Positions 8,099 to 16,491 of a DNA stretch of 64,000 nucleotides are shown in pieces. Position numbers and translations under genes: made by a program. Position 1 is the stretch's first letter, and every line of letters begins with the position of its first letter. Source of the stretch: JACKAQ01 sp020634975 [NCBI: Calditrichia bacterium] (GTDB lineage: Bacteria; Calditrichota; Calditrichia; RBG-13-44-9). The stretch is from NCBI GenBank assembly GCA_020634975.1, contig JACKAQ010000001.1, positions 806,001 through 870,000 of the forward strand, given 5' to 3'. Below the pieces are notes generated by a model. It made no database searches. It had not been told where the DNA came from and saw only the letters and a list, made by a program, of their open reading frames with translations.

Positions 8099-8968
8099 TT
8101 AGTTCAAATCTCTGATCAGTCCGACAACACACCCCTGAATACTCCACTCACTTTGCGGATAGATATCCGGAATGGCGGGGTTTTCAGCTTTGAGAAATTT
8201 TTCTTTCCCACGAACGATCAGGCGTTTGACGGTTGCTTCGTTGTCGTAATTCATTAATGCGACAACAACTTGCCCGTGCTCGGCAGCCTGTGTGGATTTC
8301 ACGACAACCAAATCACCATCGTTAATGCCAGCATTGATCATCGACTCACCCTGAACCCGCAAAATAAAATAGTTACCTTCCGAACGGATCATCCGGCGAG
8401 GCACAACAACATAATCATCGATATTCTCATTTGCGAGTATCGGAGTACCAGCGGCTACACGCCCGATGATAGGTAGACGGGCAATTTCGCTGTCATCCGC
8501 ACCGCTCAAATACGCTTCGTCTAATATGCGAATGCCGCGGGCGGTAGTGCCATCGCGGGCGATTTTGCCTTTCTTTTCCAACGCTTCCAAATGGCGGACA
8601 ACGCCATGTTTGGATGCGATGCCAAAATTATCGGCAATTTCCTGATAGGTTGGCGGATACGAGCGATCGCCAATGTAATCGGCGATAAACCGTAAAATTT
8701 CTTCCTGACGCTGGGTCATTCCTTTCATTTCTGCATCCTCAAATTGTGGGTGTATGGTTATCAGATCAAATTCAACCGACGTAAACCCGGATATTTCAAT
8801 CGTTTGGCGCTGTTCCAGAATTTTCAAATCCTCCACCACATCGCCGGGGTTTCGCCGGGTAAAAGCTTTCATCACGTCCGCTGCACTGGGCGGGTAATCC
8901 AACACCAGCAAATGCCCCTGAATAAACCGCAGGATTTCCCGTTGCTGGCGTGTCATCGATTCTAACAT
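8099..8968 (-). CDS. lexA: LexA repressor with duplicated N-terminal winged helix
   Basis: This 289-residue protein is about 80 residues longer than usual LexA. Residues 84-147 are a normal LexA DNA-binding domain (MTQRQEEILRFI, SYPPTYQEIA, HLEALEKKGKI). Residues 5-58 are a diverged second copy (MTRQQREILRFI, DYPPSAADVM, LKILEQRQTI). The S24 domain is complete: cleavage pair Ala173-Gly174, Ser209 in GESM and Lys248 in ATVKRL, so RecA-stimulated self-cleavage should work. A second start is credible: ATG at 8728 (Met81) has GAGG 8 nt upstream and would give a 209-residue standard LexA. It is the first gene of the repair operon and its promoter carries a palindrome, so autorepression is likely. 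Confidence 0.93.
   Translation of the reverse strand: MLESMTRQQREILRFIQGHLLVLDYPPSAADVMKAFTRRNPGDVVEDLKILEQRQTIEISGFTSVEFDLITIHPQFEDAEMKGMTQRQEEILRFIADYIGDRSYPPTYQEIADNFGIASKHGVVRHLEALEKKGKIARDGTTARGIRILDEAYLSGADDSEIARLPIIGRVAAGTPILANENIDDYVVVPRRMIRSEGNYFILRVQGESMINAGINDGDLVVVKSTQAAEHGQVVVALMNYDNEATVKRLIVRGKEKFLKAENPAIPDIYPQSEWSIQGCVVGLIRDLN
8726..8740 (-). promoter_or_regulatory. Internal ribosome site and ATG within lexA
   Basis: On the minus strand, GAGG (8740-8737), 8 nt of spacer and ATG (8728-8726) lie in the lexA frame, exactly at the border between the extra and the standard DNA-binding domain. It could yield a short LexA alongside the long one. Confidence 0.5.
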
Positions 8969-9019
8969 GATGATTTCTCTGTTTAATTCAACATAAATAG
9001 TGGAAAAGAATCCACCGAA

Positions 9020-9033
9020 GTATACTTATATAC
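9020..9033. promoter_or_regulatory. Candidate LexA operator GTATA-N4-TATAC
   Basis: Perfect 5-bp arms GTATA and TATAC flank CTTA, the same 5-4-5 geometry as the Gram-positive LexA box CGAAC-N4-GTTCG but with a different sequence. It sits at about +1 to +14 of the lexA promoter, where a bound repressor would block initiation. I saw no second perfect copy near other repair genes in the window. Confidence 0.55.
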
Positions 9034-9040
9034 ACCTGTT

Positions 9041-9069
9041 ATTATACCAATCCGAAGTTGTTTTGTCAA
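9041..9069 (-). promoter_or_regulatory. lexA promoter, consensus sigma-70 type
   Basis: On the minus strand TTGACA (9069-9064), a 17-nt spacer and TATAAT (9046-9041) match the housekeeping consensus completely. The predicted start is near 9034, about 65 nt ahead of the lexA ATG. The rest of 9070-9292 is AT-rich leader for the divergent gene at 9293 with no clear second element. Confidence 0.85.
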
Positions 9070-9292
9070 GTGAAAAATCAAAAAAAGATATAAAAATGTT
9101 CACGTAATTCGAATTTTTTTAATTTTGCTGTCATTTTTTCGCGTCATTTTCCGTCAAAATTTACGCTGTTTTGAATATTTTTTTGAAAATATGGTGTATA
9201 AACGTTAATTATAATGATCTATGGGTAACTTTTTTGCTGAACATCCGTAAAGTGAAGTTGTTTGAGGAAAGTAATATTCAACAGGAATTTCG

Positions 9293-10858
9293 ATGATGAA
9301 CAGCTACAATTTACGATGGTTTCAGGTCTTTTTGGCACTGCTGTTTTTGGGCGCGGGGGTTAGCGCCCAGAGCTGGCATTCTGATCAATATTCTTCCGAA
9401 ATGCGCCGGAAAGCCGAACGGCGCTACTTGCCGAAACATCCGAAAATGCCCGTTTTTCGTTATTATGACTACACCGTTATCGAACGGTCACAAATTATTG
9501 ACGGTCATGTTGTCGTTGTCGGACATCACCTGCGGGTGGAAGGGCTGGTTCGCGGGAGCATCCTCGTTTTGGATGCGGATGTAACCATTGGCAGCGGCGG
9601 TTTGGTGGAAGGCGGCGTGACCAGTGTTGCCGGTCAAATTTATCTGTCTGATGGCGGAAATGTGCGCGGGAATATGCTTGAAACCCATCGCGACTTTATT
9701 TCGCGGCAACGCGACCAGATCAGCAAAGTGTATCGCTACAGTTGGCGACCGTACCGTGACAGATCGCCGTGGTACCGGATGGATGATCCCGATGAAGAAA
9801 ATCTGCTGGTGCGATACAACCGCATCGACGGCGGATTTGTCGGATTCCAGATTCCGCAGGAATATCACAGACACGTCTATCTTTCGCCATACGGTTTTGT
9901 GGGATACGGCTTCGAAAGCCGAAAAGTGCGCTACCAAATAGGGCTGGATCGTCCGGTGCTGCACCAGCACAACAACGCAACAATCATCGGCGCAGAGCTT
10001 CACAGCCTGACCGATACGCAGGATGAATGGCGGCTGGACCAGATGGAAAACAGCCTCGCCGCGTTTTTTGCGAAACAGGATTATTACGATTATTTCGAGC
10101 GCGAGGGTTACAGCATCAGCCTCACACAACTGCTGATTCCATCGGTTCGTGCAACGGTTTCGTACCGGAATGATGATTACAAAACGCTTGCCGCGCAAAC
10201 CAATTGGGCGCTGTTTAATGGCGATGCCAATTTCCGGCGCAATCCTTTTTTGGGTGAAGATGCCGGCAATATGCGCAGTATTTTCACGGCTTTACGCATC
10301 GATACTCGCAATCGCCAAAACTATCCGACCCGGGGCATGTTTGCCGAAATTAACGGCGAATTTTCCAATCCCGGACTCGGCGGCGATTTCGATTTTGAAC
10401 GATATTTATTGAACGTATCACTATATCAGCCATTGACTTACGGCGAGAATTTTCAGATTCGCGCCATTGCCGGAACGTCCACCGGTGAACTGCCGTTACA
10501 AAAACGGTTCGAGCTTGGCGGCATCGGTTCGCTGCGCGGATTCAGTTATAAAGAATTTACCGGGAACCGCATGTTTCTGGCAAATATTGAATATCATATC
10601 ATGCCGGATTTGATGGACGACTGGTTCGATCTGGACGGTTTGGCATTCATTTTATTCAGCGATGTGGGAAATGCCTGGAACGGCAGCAGCGATGAAAACA
10701 TCATCCAAAGCCTTCGCCCGCTGCGCTGGGACAACCTCAAATCGAGCCTTGGTTTTGGCATCGGCGATGATGACGGCACATTCCGGCTCGATTTTGCAAA
10801 ACGCACCGATCGCAGCGCAAATATGGTGGTAACGCTGCGGTTACAACAACCATTTTAA
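9293..10858 (+). CDS. Omp85-family outer-membrane barrel with N-terminal beta-helix
   Basis: This 521-residue protein has a signal peptide (about 1-26, ending GVSAQ). Residues 60-135 form a short left-handed-helix-like repeat region of alternating V/G turns (VVVVGHHLRVEGLVRGSIL, VTIGSGGLVEGGV), similar to bactofilin or polymer-forming folds. The rest is a 16-strand-type barrel of the surface antigen D15/BamA family: the conserved LRGF motif is at 414-417 and the chain ends in Phe. POTRA domains, usual before such barrels, are not visible. It may be a translocation or lipid-handling pore, or a surface hydrolase-anchoring barrel; the function is unknown. Tandem ATGs at 9293 and 9296 follow AGGAA. 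It is 65 nt upstream of the repeat protein and probably cotranscribed with it. Confidence 0.8.
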   Translation: MMNSYNLRWFQVFLALLFLGAGVSAQSWHSDQYSSEMRRKAERRYLPKHPKMPVFRYYDYTVIERSQIIDGHVVVVGHHLRVEGLVRGSILVLDADVTIGSGGLVEGGVTSVAGQIYLSDGGNVRGNMLETHRDFISRQRDQISKVYRYSWRPYRDRSPWYRMDDPDEENLLVRYNRIDGGFVGFQIPQEYHRHVYLSPYGFVGYGFESRKVRYQIGLDRPVLHQHNNATIIGAELHSLTDTQDEWRLDQMENSLAAFFAKQDYYDYFEREGYSISLTQLLIPSVRATVSYRNDDYKTLAAQTNWALFNGDANFRRNPFLGEDAGNMRSIFTALRIDTRNRQNYPTRGMFAEINGEFSNPGLGGDFDFERYLLNVSLYQPLTYGENFQIRAIAGTSTGELPLQKRFELGGIGSLRGFSYKEFTGNRMFLANIEYHIMPDLMDDWFDLDGLAFILFSDVGNAWNGSSDENIIQSLRPLRWDNLKSSLGFGIGDDDGTFRLDFAKRTDRSANMVVTLRLQQPF

Positions 10859-10923
10859 ACCACCGCGAGAACTTTTGGGGGCAAAGGTTCAATCATTTTT
10901 AAGGCTGTTTCAGAGGGAATTTA

Positions 10924-13095
10924 ATGAAAAAATATTTTTGGGTTGGCTGGCTAATTTGCTGTGCAAGTGGAATATGGGCACAGAATAACCGGTTGGAATT
11001 GAGAGACATTGATTTTGAGGACATTCTGGTTGGGGGATTTGAGCTGCGTTCCGACAGGCAGGTAAGCATAGATGCGACAGGCGCCGGACAGGAAGGGCAG
11101 CGCAAATATTTTCACAGCCGGTTTTACGATCCGAACGACATGTTTGTTTACAGTTGGATCATCAACGCGGATACGCGGGAGCTGGTGTGGCGCATCACCC
11201 GGGGCAACAGTCGAGAAATCGATTCCGAATTTATGCGAAATTTCAACGGTTCGCTGAAGCTGGCATCCGGACGATACGAGGTGTACATGTGCGCCCGCGA
11301 ACCGGACAAAATCATGATCAACAACGACAACTTCCCCAGTCTCGGCAAATGGCTGAAACATTTTTTTAATACGGACGAATTCAGCAAAGATATTTTGGGC
11401 AAATGCCACATCACGGTGAGCGGTGTAGACCGCACCTTCGACCGGCGCGATGTGCTCACCTATCAGGAAACGATCCGGCGCAATGCGGTGGTTTCCATCT
11501 CCAACATCCGCGATTCCGAAGTTTACGATCGGCGCTTCAGCCTCACAGAAAACGGCACGTTCGAAATTTACGCCCTCGGCGAAAGCCTGGAAGACGGGCT
11601 GTACGATTACGGCTGGATCATTCGCGAAGACAACGGCGAAACCGTTTGGGAAATGGACGATGATCACAGCGAATACGCCGGCGGCGCCACCAAAAACCGT
11701 CAGTGGCGGACGACCATTTCATTGCCATCCGGAAATTACAGCGTGCATTATGTAACGGACGATACCCATTCATCTGAGGAATGGAACGCTAATCCGCCGT
11801 ATGATCCCTATTTTTGGGGTGTTACGCTGCGCGGTGTTTCGGGCAAATTCGATCCATCGGCAATTACAGAATTTCGCCCCAAACAAACCCGTCCGTTTGT
11901 AGAAATGACCCGGCTGGGCGACGACGAATATGTTGAACGCACTTTTGAATTGAGCAAGTCTGCAAAAATCCGCATTCACGCAATGGGCGAAGGCAGCGAT
12001 GGCGACATGAGCGATTACGGCTGGATCACCGATGCCAGAACCGGCAAAAAAATTTGGGAAATGACCTTCCGGGAAAGCCGCCACGCCGGCGGCGGATACA
12101 AAAACCGGGTGGTCGATACCGTGATTGATTTTCCGGCAGGCACCTATCGCGTTTATTTTGTGACGGACGGATCGCATTCGTTCGGTCACTGGAACACCCG
12201 TCCGCCGCGCAACGGCGCGGATTGGGGCATTACGCTGGAAATGAGCGAGCCGAATGCCGCGCCGCAAATAAAATTGTTGCAGGAAATTACGCCGGATCCG
12301 GTTATCGCCCTCACCCGCGTTGGCGATGATGCGTTGGAAAGCGTCATTTTTCAGGTGGATAAACCCACAAATCTGCGGGTGATTGCCGTTGGCGAAGGCC
12401 GCAACGATGAGATGTTCGATTTCGGATGGATTGAAGACATGCGCACCAAACGGCGAATCTGGCAAATGGATTATCGCAAAACCACTCATGCCGGCGGTGC
12501 GGACAAAAACCGGCAGGCAGAAGAAGTCATCAATTTTGCGCCGGGAACCTATACATTATATTATAGAACGGATGATTCCCACGCCTATCGCGACTGGAAC
12601 AGTCGTGCACCATATCGCCCGGAACGCTGGGGGATTGCGCTTTTCCCGGTGGATGACGACAAACCCAAAGGGCTTCACGTGCTGCCTGGTATTCCGCAGG
12701 CACCGGAAATCCGCGATTTGCCCAACGAAAACGTGGTCGCCCAGATTATCGAAGTACACGACGATGAGCACATCCGCAAAACTTTCCGGCTAAATCGCGA
12801 AACGCTGATGATGGTTTACGCCATTGGCGAGGGTGATGATGAAATGTATGATTACGGCTGGATCGAAAATCGCAACACCCGCGAAACCGTTTGGCGGATG
12901 GAATATCAAAAAACCGAACAAGCCGGCGGCGCCGACAAAAACCGGCTGTGCCGCGAAACCATTTTGTTACCGGCCGGCGAATATGTGTTGCATTATTTAA
13001 CGGATGGATCGCATTCGTTTGAGGAGTGGAACGCCCGCCCGCCGCGCGACCGGTTTAATTACGGCATCACGCTGTACGAGCTGGAACGGCATTAA
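10924..13095 (+). CDS. Secreted protein of five ~120-residue repeats
   Basis: This 723-residue protein has a signal peptide (1-20, ending IWAQ). It then has four clear repeats at about 187-305, 325-442, 457-575 and 604-720, and a diverged one at 25-170. Each good repeat carries, in order: a charged beta-strand start, YDYGWI, T/E-x-VW-x-M, AGG-x-x-KNR, LPAG-x-Y, DGSHS-x-x-x-WN, a PP pair and WGITL. The pattern suggests a chain of beta-sandwich modules; the invariant Asp, His, Trp and Asn could bind a ligand or metal. No T9SS sorting domain or lipobox is seen, so it is probably periplasmic. I do not recognise the family. The ribosome site GAGGG is well placed. It likely works with the adjacent barrel protein. 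Confidence 0.8.
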   Translation: MKKYFWVGWLICCASGIWAQNNRLELRDIDFEDILVGGFELRSDRQVSIDATGAGQEGQRKYFHSRFYDPNDMFVYSWIINADTRELVWRITRGNSREIDSEFMRNFNGSLKLASGRYEVYMCAREPDKIMINNDNFPSLGKWLKHFFNTDEFSKDILGKCHITVSGVDRTFDRRDVLTYQETIRRNAVVSISNIRDSEVYDRRFSLTENGTFEIYALGESLEDGLYDYGWIIREDNGETVWEMDDDHSEYAGGATKNRQWRTTISLPSGNYSVHYVTDDTHSSEEWNANPPYDPYFWGVTLRGVSGKFDPSAITEFRPKQTRPFVEMTRLGDDEYVERTFELSKSAKIRIHAMGEGSDGDMSDYGWITDARTGKKIWEMTFRESRHAGGGYKNRVVDTVIDFPAGTYRVYFVTDGSHSFGHWNTRPPRNGADWGITLEMSEPNAAPQIKLLQEITPDPVIALTRVGDDALESVIFQVDKPTNLRVIAVGEGRNDEMFDFGWIEDMRTKRRIWQMDYRKTTHAGGADKNRQAEEVINFAPGTYTLYYRTDDSHAYRDWNSRAPYRPERWGIALFPVDDDKPKGLHVLPGIPQAPEIRDLPNENVVAQIIEVHDDEHIRKTFRLNRETLMMVYAIGEGDDEMYDYGWIENRNTRETVWRMEYQKTEQAGGADKNRLCRETILLPAGEYVLHYLTDGSHSFEEWNARPPRDRFNYGITLYELERH

Positions 13096-13110
13096 TTTTT
13101 AATCAATTGA

Positions 13111-14682
13111 TCAGCCCTGCTCCAAACGGGCAATCAGCGGATGGGAAATGATTTCCGGCAGGTTTAATTTTCGCAAATCCGCAATGGTTTGATTCACCGG
13201 ATATTCAACCCGTTGAAAATGGAGCAATTCCGTTGCCCGGTCCCAAATTGCAAACGCAGCCCGCGGATCGCCATCGCGCGGCTGCCCGACCGCACCGGGA
13301 TTGATCAGCAGCGTATCACCATCCCGAAAAATCTCAACATCATCAGACTTCAGCACCAGCGCTTCCCCGCCCCTCAACCGGCAAACCATCGGCAAATGGG
13401 TGTGCCCGAAAAATCCCGTCGCAAATCCGCGACCGGCAATCGCCGCAAGATTTTCGGAACTATTGGTTTCGTTCACAAATCCGAACAAAAAATCCGGGTT
13501 GGTTGGCGCGCCGTGTCTGGCAAGCCAGTTTTTATAAGCCAATTCCGGTGGCAGTTTCAGCAACCAACTGGTTTCGTTGGCTTGCAGCATTTCCCGGCTC
13601 CATGCCGCCAGCATCCGGCTGGATTCATCCGCCCGCTGCCAATCGCCGGTGCCAACCCAATAATCGTGGTTGCCCTGAACAGCCAGCAGATTGGGCAAAT
13701 TCCCCAATCGCTGAACGCACTCTCGCGGATGTGGACCGTAACCGACAGCATCGCCCAAAAATAAATAGTGCGTCGCGCCCAACGCAGATGCTGCTTTCAG
13801 CACTGCATCCAGCGCCGGAAGATTGGCGTGCACATCGCCAAAAACGCAAATTTTTGCGGAACGGTCGCGTTTTGCTGCGCTTTTTTGCGGCTGAAAAGCC
13901 AGATTTTCCATCCCCCGAATTAACGCCTCATGTTTTTCGCGATTCTCAGCGCCAACGAGCTGCTGCGCAACGCCGGTAACCAGCAATTCCCATTCGTCAT
14001 CTTTGTGAAAATACGGGCGCAAATTCCGGTTCAAATCCCGCCCGAATTGATGCCATTGCGCCGGAACAACCGGCGGTTCCGCCGCAATTCGCCGGACAAT
14101 CGCCACTGCCATCGATCCGATACCGGCATCGGGAATCAGATCGTCATCCAGATAACACAGCACATCGCGTTCGGCGGTAAATCCAAAATTAGCGGGATTT
14201 AAATCCGGCATCACATCGTGAATTTGCAGCGAACGCAGCGCGATGCGCAACATTTCCACCCACCAGCGCGATCGTGCTTCCCAGTGATGCACTTCGCTAA
14301 CGGTTTTCATGAGTGGCGTGGCGCTGCACAGCCAATATTTGTCATTCGCAAAATAAACAAACCGGAATTTTTGGGGATGCCACAACTTGTACAGCTGTTC
14401 GCGCGTGTCCCATTCATACAATTTTTCGATCAGTGAATCGGAATTTGCCGATACCAAATCCGTATGCGTTTTGAAAACGAGATTGCCGGAACACAGCAAA
14501 CGAGTGGTGGTTTTGGTTGCGCCGTTTTCCAATTCGGTAACGCCAACGCGATTGCGCCACTCGACAGCATCCGCAGCGTTCATCATTTCGAAAATCTGCG
14601 CGGCCGGCGGCATTTTCTCCTGCGAAACGCCTGCGCTAAAAATCGCTTGCGCGGTTTTGGGACGCGGAAACCATGAGTTCAT
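13111..14682 (-). CDS. Kinase-like domain fused to calcineurin-like phosphoesterase
   Basis: This 523-residue soluble protein has two enzyme-like halves. Residues about 55-190 look like a protein-kinase/aminoglycoside-kinase fold: LVFKTH with Lys71 as a beta3-type lysine, then HDVMPDLNPANFGF with Asp160 and Asn165 spaced exactly as in kinase catalytic loops (D-x4-N), then Asp179-181 in place of the DFG aspartate. Residues about 276-505 are a metallophosphoesterase: GDVHANL, GDAVGYGPHP, GNHDYWV, GHTHLP and NPGAVGQPRDGDP, close to the YfcE/diadenosine-polyphosphatase-like group. The ATG has GGAGG 8 nt upstream. It is monocistronic and convergent with the repeat protein. The substrate of either half is unknown, and the kinase half could be a pseudokinase. 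Confidence 0.8.
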   Translation of the reverse strand: MNSWFPRPKTAQAIFSAGVSQEKMPPAAQIFEMMNAADAVEWRNRVGVTELENGATKTTTRLLCSGNLVFKTHTDLVSANSDSLIEKLYEWDTREQLYKLWHPQKFRFVYFANDKYWLCSATPLMKTVSEVHHWEARSRWWVEMLRIALRSLQIHDVMPDLNPANFGFTAERDVLCYLDDDLIPDAGIGSMAVAIVRRIAAEPPVVPAQWHQFGRDLNRNLRPYFHKDDEWELLVTGVAQQLVGAENREKHEALIRGMENLAFQPQKSAAKRDRSAKICVFGDVHANLPALDAVLKAASALGATHYLFLGDAVGYGPHPRECVQRLGNLPNLLAVQGNHDYWVGTGDWQRADESSRMLAAWSREMLQANETSWLLKLPPELAYKNWLARHGAPTNPDFLFGFVNETNSSENLAAIAGRGFATGFFGHTHLPMVCRLRGGEALVLKSDDVEIFRDGDTLLINPGAVGQPRDGDPRAAFAIWDRATELLHFQRVEYPVNQTIADLRKLNLPEIISHPLIARLEQG

Positions 14683-15186
14683 TGGTCAGTCCTCCAACAT
14701 CGCTGCCGGTCGATGCCGGGCATTCGTTTAATGTTGATTTTCACAAAATATTCAAAAATTTTTTTTGGCATTCGTTGATTCCGGTTGCACAATTCTAAAA
14801 ATTTTGATTGTTGAAATAGAAAAAAATTGTAAAACTATCATCGGATCGATCCCAAAACCCTGAACCGCCGGAACCGGATTAAGTCGATAAATTGCATTTT
14901 TTTGAAATATTATCCGTGACCTATTCCACGAGATTGCGGGGCGATAATTTTCACTCGTGTAATTTTGGCAGGAAATTCATTTCGTCGAATTGCAAAATGG
15001 CAGTTTTCCGATACCGATTTGGCATTCCGAACCGCGTTTTCTGATGAAAAAATCAAAAAATGCCGTATTTTAGCACCAGTTTGCAAATGGCATCTGTTTT
15101 GCTAAATTATTGTGGGTGAGTGTAAAAATTTGTGGTTGAAAACGGATATTCAACATTTTTTAACGACACAATTTTTGGAAAACAGG
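14683..15186. other. Divergent intergenic region, 504 nt
   Basis: This AT-rich region separates the fusion gene from the small heat-shock gene. Apart from a candidate promoter at 15081-15108 I see no tRNA, long repeat or further gene. No CIRCE element was found. Confidence 0.5.
15081..15108 (+). promoter_or_regulatory. Candidate promoter of the small heat-shock gene
   Basis: TTGCAA (15081-15086), a 16-nt spacer and TAAATT (15103-15108) resemble a sigma-70 promoter about 80 nt ahead of the preferred ATG. The match is moderate. Confidence 0.4.
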
Positions 15187-15594
15187 ATGACTGACCCGAA
15201 ACATCATTCGCTGAAACCGGCAACGTCCACTTCGCTGCAGTTGATTTCGCCTGTTCGGGCAGATTTGCTGCCGCGACCGCGATATTATCTGGTTCCCGAG
15301 GTGGAAATTATCGCAACAGCGCAGGAAATTTTGCTGATTATCGATATGCCCGGCGTTCCCGATGAATGGCTGGATGTGGTACTCGATCGCGATCAATTGA
15401 CCGTTGAAGGCATCGTGCGGATGCCCGCGGAAATCGCCGCCAACGAACGACATTTTTTTGCTTTCCGGCGTCAATTCCGCATCGAGGAATCGATCGACAG
15501 ACGCAAGGTTTCCGGCAGTTTTCGTGATGGCGAGCTGCGCATTCACCTCCCGCGCCAGGATGGTGCAAAACCGGTGAAAATTCGCATCAAATAA
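15187..15594 (+). CDS. Small heat-shock protein (Hsp20/alpha-crystallin family)
   Basis: This 135-residue protein carries an alpha-crystallin-type domain: VEIIATAQEILLIIDMPGV, then a VVLDRDQLTVEG strand, FRRQFRI and the closing GELRIHLP strand with a KPVKIRI tail. Such proteins hold unfolding polypeptides without ATP. The open frame reaches a GTG at 15112, but the ATG at 15187 (MTDPKHHS) with a purine-rich GGAAAACAGG just upstream is preferred, since the extra 25 residues look non-coding. It precedes the peptidase gene by 117 nt, and both fit an envelope or protein quality-control role with ftsH downstream. Confidence 0.8.
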   Translation: MTDPKHHSLKPATSTSLQLISPVRADLLPRPRYYLVPEVEIIATAQEILLIIDMPGVPDEWLDVVLDRDQLTVEGIVRMPAEIAANERHFFAFRRQFRIEESIDRRKVSGSFRDGELRIHLPRQDGAKPVKIRIK

Positions 15595-15711
15595 TGGAAC
15601 TCTGCTCCTAGGTTTTGTGTATATTCATGAACTGATAACGGAGTTTTTAGACTTAAGTGATTGATTTTATTGAACATAAAACAAACAACCAAATAAAGGA
15701 GAGCGTGGACT

Positions 15712-16401
15712 ATGCCGTTCATGTTTGATTCGACATTTTTGATGTTAATTCCTGCGATCATTTTGAGCATTTATGCCCAGTTCAAAGTGCGGAGCACTTA
15801 CAAAAAATACCGGGAAGTGGCCAACCAGGCTGGCATTACCGGTGCCGAAGTTGCGCGGCAAATTTTGCGCAGTAACGGGCTGGACGATGTGGCTGTGGAA
15901 GAAGTGCCCGGCACCCTGTCCGATCATTACGATCCGCGCGACAAAACCGTGCGGCTGTCCACGGATAATTTTCGCGGACGTTCCATCGCTGCGCTGAGCA
16001 TTGCCGCACACGAGGTCGGACATGCCATTCAGGATGCCAAAGATTACGCACCGCTGCGCATGCGCCACGCCATTTTGCCGGTTGCCAATATCGGCAGCAG
16101 CTTGTCGATGTGGTTGATTTTGGCTGGCTTTTTCTTCCAGTTTTCCGGGTTGTTCACCGCCGGCATTCTGTTCTTTTCCGGCGCGGTGCTGTTCCAGTTG
16201 GTAACGTTACCGGTTGAATTTAACGCCAGCTCCCGCGCGCTGGAACAGTTGGATGGCTACCGCTATCTCCATCGCGATGAAATGCCGTTTGCCCGGAAAG
16301 TGCTCAACGCAGCCGCGCTGACTTATGTTGCCGCCGCCGCTGTATCGGTTCTGGAACTGGTGCGATTGCTTATTTTACGCAATTCGATGTCCGACGATTA
16401 A
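15712..16401 (+). CDS. YugP-type membrane zinc metallopeptidase
   Basis: This 229-residue protein has an N-terminal membrane helix (about 7-22), a cytosol- or periplasm-facing segment with the zinc motif HEVGH at residues 100-104, then two or three membrane helices (about 113-170 and 205-225). The EFNASSRAL segment near 178 is where this family (Zn_peptidase_2, YugP) places its third ligand. Length matches the family. Substrates are not established. The ATG has GGAGAG upstream. It lies upstream of ftsH, but a strong terminator separates them, so coupling would need readthrough. Confidence 0.9.
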   Translation: MPFMFDSTFLMLIPAIILSIYAQFKVRSTYKKYREVANQAGITGAEVARQILRSNGLDDVAVEEVPGTLSDHYDPRDKTVRLSTDNFRGRSIAALSIAAHEVGHAIQDAKDYAPLRMRHAILPVANIGSSLSMWLILAGFFFQFSGLFTAGILFFSGAVLFQLVTLPVEFNASSRALEQLDGYRYLHRDEMPFARKVLNAAALTYVAAAAVSVLELVRLLILRNSMSDD

Positions 16402-16427
16402 TCGCTACAGCTATCGTGATTTTTCGC

Positions 16428-16466
16428 GCGGCGCAATTCGGTTGTTGAATTTGCGCCGCTTTTTTT
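16428..16466 (+). terminator. Strong intrinsic terminator between peptidase gene and ftsH
   Basis: GCGGCGCAATTC (16428-16439) pairs with GAATTTGCGCCGC (16447-16459, one bulged T), followed by seven T. It ends only 26 nt ahead of the ftsH ATG, leaving no room for a promoter between them, so it may act as an attenuator of ftsH. Confidence 0.85.
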
Positions 16467-16491
16467 GAACAATTCAAAGGAAGAATTTCAG

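Noticed and set aside
11770-12489. Antisense open frame in the repeat protein
   Set aside because: It mirrors the repeat structure of the sense strand, and it has no start signal.
15112-15186. GTG-started extension of the small heat-shock protein
   Set aside because: No ribosome site and unlikely composition; the ATG at 15187 fits the family length.
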